Assembly: GCF_900106675.1 (NCBI RefSeq)
Contig: NZ_FNOB01000010.1
Span: forward strand, 86,070 to 150,069
Direction of reading: 5' to 3'
DNA: 64,000 nucleotides
DNA from: Allgaiera indica
GTDB lineage: Bacteria > Pseudomonadota > Alphaproteobacteria > Rhodobacterales > Rhodobacteraceae
The notes beneath the pieces were generated by a model. That model was not told where the DNA came from and searched no databases. It worked only from the letters and a program-made list of their open reading frames with translations. The translations under genes and the position numbers were made by a program. Numbering within the stretch: position 1 is the stretch's first letter; every line of letters begins with the position of its first letter. This document shows, piece by piece, positions 58,978-64,000 of this stretch.

Positions 58978-59377
58978 ACAATGCCTACGGCATTGATTTT
59001 GCGTGATTCAGGTGGCCTTCGGGTCGCCTTTGGCTTCAAGGTTTCATATGATTTCTTTGAAAACCTTGCAGATTTGGAAGCCGTGATGAAGCACCGTCCG
59101 CGCCCCGAGGAACAAGACGATCTCCTGCGCCCCCGCCTGGTCGACATGATCGACATGCGCCACGAACTGGCGAAGCTTTCAGAGCTGATCGACTGGGAGT
59201 TCTTCGAGAGTGAATGGACCGGGTTTTTCCCGTCGACGACTGGCCGACCGGCGACATCGCCCCGGCTGGTGGCCGGCCTCTTGTATCTTCAGCACGCCTA
59301 CGGGCTCTCCGATGAGGCGGTGATCGCACGCTGGGTGGAAAACCCATACTACCAACACTTCACCGGTGAGACCGTTC

Positions 59378-59416
59378 GGCGGCAAATCGATCCACTGGAT
59401 CGATTTGATCTCCGCC
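59378..59416. repeat. palindromic insertion 1 in transposase A
   Basis: A perfect 12-bp inverted repeat CAAATCGATCCA / TGGATCGATTTG with a 1-nt loop (59383-59407) is flanked by GGCGG and CCGCC. Relative to the expected GETFFQHRPP coding sequence about 43 extra bases are present, shifting the frame. Confidence 0.6.
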
Positions 59417-59487
59417 TCACTCCAGCACCGCCCGCCGATCGATCCCTCGTCGCTTGTGCGGTGGCGCAAGCGGATCGGCGAGGGAAA

Positions 59488-59520
59488 GGCGCCGCGCGCC
59501 ATCGGTCCGAGCGCTGCGCC
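59488..59520. repeat. palindromic insertion 2 in transposase A
   Basis: An imperfect 12-bp stem GGCGCCGCGCGC / GAGCGCTGCGCC (10 of 12 paired) lies where about 36 bases appear extra between RIGE and EWLLT, in frame. Confidence 0.5.
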
Positions 59521-59634
59521 GAACGCGGAGTGGCTGCTGACGAAGACAATCGAGGCCGGGCGCAAGTCCGGCGCGGTTGACGATGGCAGCCTGTCCCGGG
59601 TCGCGGTCGACACCATCGTCATGGATAATATGAA

Positions 59635-59671
59635 GGGGGACCGTGGCTGCAGTGCAGCCGCGTAAGCCCCC
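59635..59671. repeat. palindromic insertion 3 in transposase A
   Basis: Stem GGGGG...CCCCC enclosing CGTGGCTGC / GCAGCCGCG with loop AGT. About 45 bases seem extra between VMD and IAHPTDA; the insertion carries the TAA stop at 59663. Confidence 0.55.
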
Positions 59672-60783
59672 GGAATGATCGCCCATCCGACGGACGCCCG
59701 GCTCTACGAGAAGGCGCGCCGCCAGCTGGTTGCCCTGGCCGCGGAGGCCGGGATCGAGCTGCGGCAGACCTACAATCGCCTCGCGCCACGGCTGGCTTTA
59801 CAGGTGGGTCGCTACGCCCATGCCCGGCAGTTCCGCCGCATGCGCAAGGCGCTGCGAAAGCTCAAGGGTTACACGGGTCGTGTCATGCGCGACCTGCGCC
59901 GCCACCTCGACGAGATCCCGGGCGGCACCTTGCGAGACCGCGTCGTTGAGGCTCTCTGGCTGGTCAGCCGGCTCCTGCACCAGGGGCCGAAGAGCCAGGG
60001 CAAGATCTACGCCCTGCATGAGCCGGAGGTGGACTGCATCTCGAAGGGCAAGGCGCGGATGCGCTACGAATTCGGCACCAAGGTCAGCATCGCGACCACG
60101 ATCGACGGAGGCTTCGTCGGGGGCACCCGCGCGTTCCCTGGCAACCCCTACGACGGACACACGCTGTCGGAAGCGCTCGAGCAGGTCGAGATCCTGACCG
60201 AGCAGAAGCCTTCGCTCGCCGTGGTCGACCGCGGCTATCGAGGGCACGGGGTGGAGACGACGAAGGTGCTGATCAGCGGAACCCGAAAGGGCATCACGCC
60301 CGCTCTCGCGAAGCTGCTCCGGCGTCGCAGCGCCATCGAGCCCGAGATCGGCCACATGAAATCCGACGGGCGTCTCGCCCGCTGTCCGCTGAAGGGCACC
60401 ATCGGCGACGCGATCTTCGCCCTCCTCTGCGGCTGCGGGTACGACATCTGCAAGATCCTCGCCCACCTCCGAGCCATAATCACCGCGATTTTGACCGCCG
60501 TCCTGGCCGCGCTCAGAGCCGGAAACCAGCGGCCCTACGCTGAAGTCGGCCCCTGATGCCGGTGTTCAGATCGGACTACTCAAGCTGGCTCTGTTGCGCG
60601 AATCGGATGATGGGCGAGGCTCTCCTTTTCCTGGAGGGATTTATCCCACGGTCTCTGTGACGGGTCTGCCGAGTGCGGTGCAGCCCTTCAGGATGGCAAT
60701 GCGGGCCTGGATCTCGGCGACCTGCCGATCGAAGTCCCGGGCCATGAGCCGCTGGCCAGCAGTTTCACGCAGTTCATCCAATC

Positions 60784-60826
60784 GCCGGATCAGAAAACGA
60801 TCCCCGGGATCGTTTTCTGATCCGGC
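60784..60826. repeat. palindromic element P1
   Basis: A perfect 43-bp palindrome: arms of 21 bp (GCCGGATCAGAAAACGATCC plus C) around a single C. It shares the outline TCAG-AAAAC-nn-TCC...GGA-nn-GTTTTCTGATCC with element P2 at 61479-61512. Confidence 0.85.
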
Positions 60827-61478
60827 TCATATCTCGACGCGGCTTCGGCGGTGATCTCTGCTCCATCGTCGCCAGAGTGGCCGGCCAGGGTATCTCGCGG
60901 CGCGCAGGGCCTCATTGCGTGCCCTGGCACCGGCAGTGATCAGCTTCCGGGGCTTGGCGTTCCCGCGGGGCGGAATGACGGCATGAGCGCCGCGGCCGGC
61001 GGTGGCGTCATGGCATTTCCGGGTGTCATACGCGCCGTCTGCCGTGACGCTGCCGATCTCCTGGCCCTGCGGGACCTGGTCGAGCGGATCGGGCGGCACC
61101 GGCGCATCGCCGATATGGCCGCCGGTGATCTCGACGGCCCGGAACTCCGGCGTTTGCGCGTCGATCCCAAGGTGGATCTTGCGCCAGACCCGTCGTTTGG
61201 CGCCGCCATGCGTGTGGGCATGCCACTCAGCTTCGCCCCCGACCTTGATGCCCGTGCCGTCGATCAACAGGTGCAGCGGCCCTTGGATCGGCGACAGGGG
61301 ATATTCACCGCCAGGGTCTTCCGACGACGGGACAATGCGCTGAAGTCGGGCACCGGCCAGTCGAGGCCGGCCAGCCGAGGCAGACCAGTCGAAGCAGGCT
61401 CTCGACGAAGCCGGTCGTTTGGCCGAGCGCCATGCCGAATAGCACCTTCATGGACAGGCAGGTCTGGATGGCGTTCGT

Positions 61479-61512
61479 CAGGAAAACAGTCCCCCGGACT
61501 GTTTTCTGATCC
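61479..61512. repeat. palindromic element P2
   Basis: An 11-bp perfect stem GAAAACAGTCC / GGACTGTTTTC with loop CCC, extended by CAG/CTG with one bulged base. Where P1 has GA:TC in the stem, P2 has AG:CT, so pairing is kept while bases differ. The insertion adds an in-frame run including DQKTVRGTVFL to transposase B. Confidence 0.8.
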
Positions 61513-61740
61513 TCCTCACCGCTGAAGCTCTGCTGGCGGCCACGCCTGCCGGTCGGCGCAGCCTCCCAGTTCATCTCGGGATCGAACCAGATTGTCAGCG
61601 TGCCCCGGCGCTTGAGCGCTTCACTATAGGCTGGCCAGTTCCTGGTCTGGTAGGTCAGGGGTGTCGGCCCGCTCATGCCACCCGGCTATCAGCCTGGATT
61701 CAAAAATGAATCCCCTCAGGGATTTGTGCAACAGAGCCAG

Positions 61741-62232
61741 GGGGAGGTGCTCGACATTATGGTTCAATCGAAGCGGGGTCGGAAAGCGGCACTCAAGTTT
61801 CTGCGGAAATTGCTGAAGCGGCAGGGCCACGTCCCGGGAGCGATCGTGACGGACCGGCTTCGGTCCTACGGCGCCGCCCTACGCGAGTTGGGCCTGACCG
61901 ATCGCCACGTCACTGGCGGGCGGTCAAACAATCGCGCAGAGGTTTCGAATCAGCCGACCCGGCGCCGGGAGCGGCAACAAATTCAATTCAAGTCGCCCGG
62001 ATCGGAGCAGCGTTTCCGCTCTTCCCACACTGCCATCGCCAACCACTTCAATGTCCAACGCCATCTGATTTCCCGCCGCAGGCTGAAGACCCTCCGCGCC
62101 GAGGCGTCAGCCGACTGGCATGAAATCGTGGCGGCCCAAGGCTGTCTCCGGAAGGTGCTCCTGGCTATTACGATTTACCGTGACAGTGCCAACGCAGGTG
62201 TTCTCGGGCCAATGGCGGTCAATGGACGTTAG
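61741..62232 (+). pseudogene. IS6-family transposase, N-terminally truncated
   Basis: Beginning right after the end of IS B, the frame reads GEVLDIMVQSKRGRKAALKF, LLKRQGHVPGAIVTDRLRSY, SNNRAEVSNQPTRRRERQQI, FKSPGSEQRF and FNVQRHLISRRRLKTLRAEA. This is the C-terminal half of an IS6/IS26-type DDE transposase. The N-terminal half is not found to the left of IS B, so the gene was cut by insertion plus deletion. A possible right terminal repeat (TGACAGTGCC, 62181-62190) lies inside the apparent 3' tail. Confidence 0.75.
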
Positions 62233-62362
62233 AATATATGTCCCGCCCAGGCACCCCGGAAGAAGGCAAAGGCCCGCTTGGCGACACGGCACTGCGTGCT
62301 GCAGTACCCGCGAGTCGCGTGCCCGACCGCGGGGTTGCGGTCGGGCAGCCGGAGATCCCTGT

Positions 62363-62926
62363 TTACGCCTTGGCGGCCTTCGTCCAGGCGAAGGCCTGCA
62401 TCGGGGCATCCACAGGCGTCTGCGCCAGGTGGTTGGTGTAGTTCGACATCACCTTCTGCGCGACACCCAACACGACCTCAAGGACCTGCCGCTTGGTGAA
62501 GCCCGCGTCTAGGAAGCGCTGCACCTGCGCGTCGGTCACCTCGCCGCGCTGGCGCACCACCTGCAGGGTGAAGCCGCGCAGCGCTTCCAGATGCGTGTTA
62601 GGCAGCGGCGTCTCGTTGCGCAGCGCCTCGGAAATCGTGTCGTCCACCTTCATCACCTTGGCAATGCCGGTATGGGCGGGCACGCAGTAGTGGCACGCAT
62701 GCTCTACGTTGATCGTCTGCCAGACCACCGTCATCTCGTCCTTATCGAAGCTGGTCTCCTGCGAGAACAGGCGGTGCAGCTGCTGGTAACCCTCCAGAAG
62801 TGCCGGCGCCTCGGCCATCACCGCATGAAGCCCCGGCACGCGGCCGAAACTCCGGTAACTGGCCTCGAGGAGCGGGCGGCTCTTCTCGGGCGAGGTATCC
62901 AGGCTGTGAGTGGTGAAATCGGTCAT
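62363..62926 (-). CDS. carboxymuconolactone decarboxylase-family protein
   Basis: The 187-residue product has the CMD/AhpD fold motif with a CxxC pair and downstream His (INVEHACHYCVPAHTGIAKV) and a second half with RGEVTDAQVQRFLDAGFTKR. Such proteins are peroxidase- or reductase-like and are often controlled by TetR regulators. It is divergent from a TetR gene with two matching operators between them. The ATG at 62926 starts MTDFTTHSLDTSPE; the frame extends slightly upstream into the operator. Confidence 0.88.
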   Translation of the reverse strand: MTDFTTHSLDTSPEKSRPLLEASYRSFGRVPGLHAVMAEAPALLEGYQQLHRLFSQETSFDKDEMTVVWQTINVEHACHYCVPAHTGIAKVMKVDDTISEALRNETPLPNTHLEALRGFTLQVVRQRGEVTDAQVQRFLDAGFTKRQVLEVVLGVAQKVMSNYTNHLAQTPVDAPMQAFAWTKAAKA

Positions 62927-62941
62927 CGGATCATCCTTTTT

Positions 62942-62955
62942 TGAGTGAATGCTCA
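62942..62955. promoter_or_regulatory. TetR-type operator 1
   Basis: TGAGTGAATGCTCA, itself an imperfect palindrome (TGAG...CTCA), lies 15 bases upstream of the CMD-family start. It is the reverse complement of operator 2 with one mismatch. Confidence 0.7.
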
Positions 62956-63006
62956 ATATGCATCGCAGCACATAGCTTTACTTGATCGACCATTCAAGAT
63001 ATATTT

Positions 63007-63020
63007 TGAGCAATCACTCA
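63007..63020. promoter_or_regulatory. TetR-type operator 2
   Basis: TGAGCAATCACTCA lies 23 bases before the tetR start. With operator 1 it forms a symmetric pair 51 bases apart, fitting repression of both divergent promoters by the TetR protein. Confidence 0.7.
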
Positions 63021-63043
63021 CCAAAAGAACGAGCGCTAGAAAG

Positions 63044-63661
63044 ATGGGTAGGCAGGCCAGCTATGAAAGGGACGAGGTGGTATCGAAGGCGCAGGCCCTG
63101 TTCTGGGCCAAGGGCTATCGCGCGACCTCGTTGAAGGATCTGGAGACGGCGCTGAACCTGCGTCCCGGCTCGATCTATGCCGCTTTCGGCTCCAAGGAAG
63201 CGCTGTTCGCCGAGGCGCTGCGGCGCTATGCAGGCCAGTCGCGCGACCAGGTGCGGCAGAGCCTGAAAGCGGCGAAATCGCCCCTCGCCGGTCTGGCAGC
63301 CCATGTGCGCGCGCTTGGCTGCGTGCGGCCCGAGGCGGCGCCATCCCGGGCCTGCATGCTGGTCAAGACGCTGCTCGAGACGCCGGATGACGACCCGGTG
63401 CTGCGGCCCCAGACCGAGGAGATGATGCAGGGCATGGAAGCCGAGTTCGCGGCGGCCTTCGCAGCCGCGCGGGCGGCTGGAGAGCTTCCCGATAGCGCCG
63501 ACCCCGAGCGCCTGGCGCGCCGCCTGCAGGCCGAGATCTTCGGGCTGCGGGCCTATGCGCAGCGTAGCGACGCGCAGGGGAAGGTGGCGGAGCTTGCCGA
63601 GGATATCGCGCGCGATCTGGAGGCACTGACGCCTCGTAACGGCGACGCTGCGTCTGTCTGA
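63044..63661 (+). CDS. TetR-family transcriptional regulator
   Basis: The 205-residue repressor has the TetR N-terminal helix-turn-helix (RDEVVSKAQALFWAKGYRAT, SLKDLETALNLRPGSIYAAF) and a mainly helical ligand domain with the C-terminal segment RPQTEEMMQGMEAEFAAAF typical of the AcrR/YxaF-type group. It is divergent from the CMD-family gene and presumably autoregulated through the two TGAG...CTCA sites. The ATG at 63044 is chosen at the family start. Confidence 0.9.
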   Translation: MGRQASYERDEVVSKAQALFWAKGYRATSLKDLETALNLRPGSIYAAFGSKEALFAEALRRYAGQSRDQVRQSLKAAKSPLAGLAAHVRALGCVRPEAAPSRACMLVKTLLETPDDDPVLRPQTEEMMQGMEAEFAAAFAAARAAGELPDSADPERLARRLQAEIFGLRAYAQRSDAQGKVAELAEDIARDLEALTPRNGDAASV

Positions 63662-63689
63662 AGGCCAGATCGTTGTGAACCGGCCGCGA

Positions 63690-63903
63690 ATATGGCGGCA
63701 TGGGCACCCCGGTCGGCGATAGCATCGTGGCACTTGCACGCGTCATAAGCGCCGCCTGCCGTGACGCTGCCAATCTCCTGTTCAGGTGGGATCTGTTCGA
63801 GCAATTCCGGAAGCATAGCGCATCTCCAATGTCGCTGCAGGTGAACTCAACGGCCCGAACTTTCGGTGTTTTCTCGTCGATGCCGAGGCATATCTTGCGC
63901 TAA
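63690..63903 (-). pseudogene. IS5-family transposase fragment
   Basis: The minus strand reads CLGIDEKTPKVRAVEFTCSD then, after a one-base shift, MLPELLEQIPPEQEIGSVTA, GGAYDACKCHDAIADRGAHA. This is the central part of an IS5 transposase related to element B. Both ends are missing; its right edge abuts an IS3-type end. Confidence 0.7.
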
Positions 63904-63905
63904 AC

Positions 63906-64000
63906 TGAACCGCGCCGGGTTTGCCGGAGGCTCCAACTCCTGAGTAGGATGGAGCATCATGAGCAAGACGACGAACAAGTTTTCCCCCGAAGTGCGCGCG
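63906..64000 (+). mobile_element. left end of an IS3-family insertion sequence (continues past window)
   Basis: The end TGAACCGCGCCGGGTTTGCC, followed by GGAGGCTCC, matches IS3-group terminal repeats, and it is followed 53 bases later by an OrfA start. The element continues beyond the window. Confidence 0.7.
63959..64000 (+). CDS. IS3-family OrfA, 5' end only
   Basis: Only the first 14 codons are visible (MSKTTNKFSPEVRA), matching the N-terminus of IS3-family helix-turn-helix OrfA proteins (KFSPEVR...). A GGATGGAG ribosome site precedes the ATG. Whether the gene is intact cannot be seen. Confidence 0.7.
   Translation, partial: MSKTTNKFSPEVRA

Larger units (their letters stand above)
59086..60556 (+). 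pseudogene. IS5-type transposase A, disrupted by three short insertions
   Basis: The protein starts MKHRPRPEEQDDLLRPRLVD, continues with RPATSPRLVAGLLYLQHAYGL, HRPPIDPSSLVRWRKRIGE, VAVDTIVMD, IAHPTDARLYEKARRQLVAL, RYEFGTKVSIATTIDGGF, VVDRGYRGHGVETTKV and HMKSDGRLARCPLKG, as in IS5/IS1182-like transposases with a DDE core. Compared (from memory) with intact relatives it has three extra segments, each able to form a hairpin: at 59378-59416 (shifts the frame), 59488-59520 (in frame) and 59635-59671 (adds a TAA stop). Its terminal repeats were not found. Confidence 0.75.
60641..61676 (-). pseudogene. IS5-family transposase B, broken
   Basis: It starts MSGPTPLTYQTRNWPAYSEA, followed by LTIWFDPEMNWEAAPTGRRG and MKVLFGMALGQTTGFVESLL. 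Frame changes near 61380 and 61300 lead into LIDGTGIKV and then EIGSVTADGAYDTRKCHDA and PPRGNAKPRKLI. A TGA follows at about 60829, after which the same frame recovers GQRLMARDFDRQVAEIQARI and ends at TAA 60641. Two palindromic elements (61479-61512 in frame, 60784-60826 next to the stop) are inserted in the gene. The family resembles the IS5 elements common in Paracoccus. Confidence 0.8.
60587..61738 (-). mobile_element. IS5-family insertion sequence B (1152 bp)
   Basis: Terminal inverted repeats are visible: GGCTCTGTTGCGCGAATC at the left end, and the complement of GATTTGTGCAACAGAGCC at the right end, differing at two positions. The transposase gene runs on the minus strand and is broken. 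The element interrupts or abuts an IS6 transposase fragment on its right and lies 31 bases after transposase A on its left. Confidence 0.8.

Overview
The window looks like chromosome from an alphaproteobacterium of the Rhodobacteraceae, most likely Paracoccus or a close relative. The DNA is GC-rich with strong third-position GC bias. It carries a complete beta-hydroxyaspartate cycle cluster (bhcR, bhcABCD) of the kind described in Paracoccus denitrificans. It also has a propionyl-CoA synthetase gene with TTTGCAAA sites like those described for ScfR/PccR-type regulators, and an NDUFS4-like complex I protein. This assignment is inference from gene content; no rRNA or tRNA is present to confirm it.

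Region 1 (1-31.5 kb) is conserved housekeeping chromosome: the C-terminal part of a fatty acid oxidation enzyme, a sulfotransferase, an acyl-CoA synthetase, a SPOR protein, a nucleoside salvage operon on the minus strand (cdd-deoA-deoB-add-upp, with stop/start overlaps or 1-nt gaps), maeB, prpE, a sigma-54 response regulator, nadK, glyA, lepA, an lgt-midA-pgeF operon, ubiK, uvrB and an NDUFS4-like gene. GC-rich hairpins lie between several convergent gene pairs.

Region 2 (31.5-40.1 kb) is accessory. A wrecked MYG1-family gene runs straight into a broken TniQ-like transposition gene. A complete ribose uptake operon follows (rbsD-A-C-B-R, no ribokinase) behind a near-perfect palindromic operator. 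A 23-bp imperfect repeat lies on both sides of this operon. An XRE-cupin regulator divergent from azlCD follows.

Region 3 (40.5-51.5 kb) holds a secreted protein of unknown function, a GNAT acetyltransferase, a CoA transferase, a xylose-type sugar ABC transporter whose ATPase and permease are fused into one protein, a HAD phosphatase, and a two-gene signalling operon. In that operon an H-NOX-like sensor lacks the residues that bind haem and is paired with an HNOBA-GGDEF diguanylate cyclase. A PLP aminotransferase follows.

Region 4 (52.1-58.5 kb) holds a DUF1989 protein, then the glyoxylate assimilation cluster: BhcR controls BhcA, BhcB, BhcC and BhcD, which together convert glyoxylate and glycine to oxaloacetate.

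Region 5 (58.5-64 kb) is a graveyard of insertion sequences (IS66-like, two IS5-type, IS6, IS5 and IS3 pieces) broken by frameshifts, stops and short hairpin-forming insertions. A carboxymuconolactone decarboxylase-family gene with its divergent TetR regulator sits inside it. The most unusual signals are the haem-site-less H-NOX pair and the palindromic insertions inside the transposase genes.
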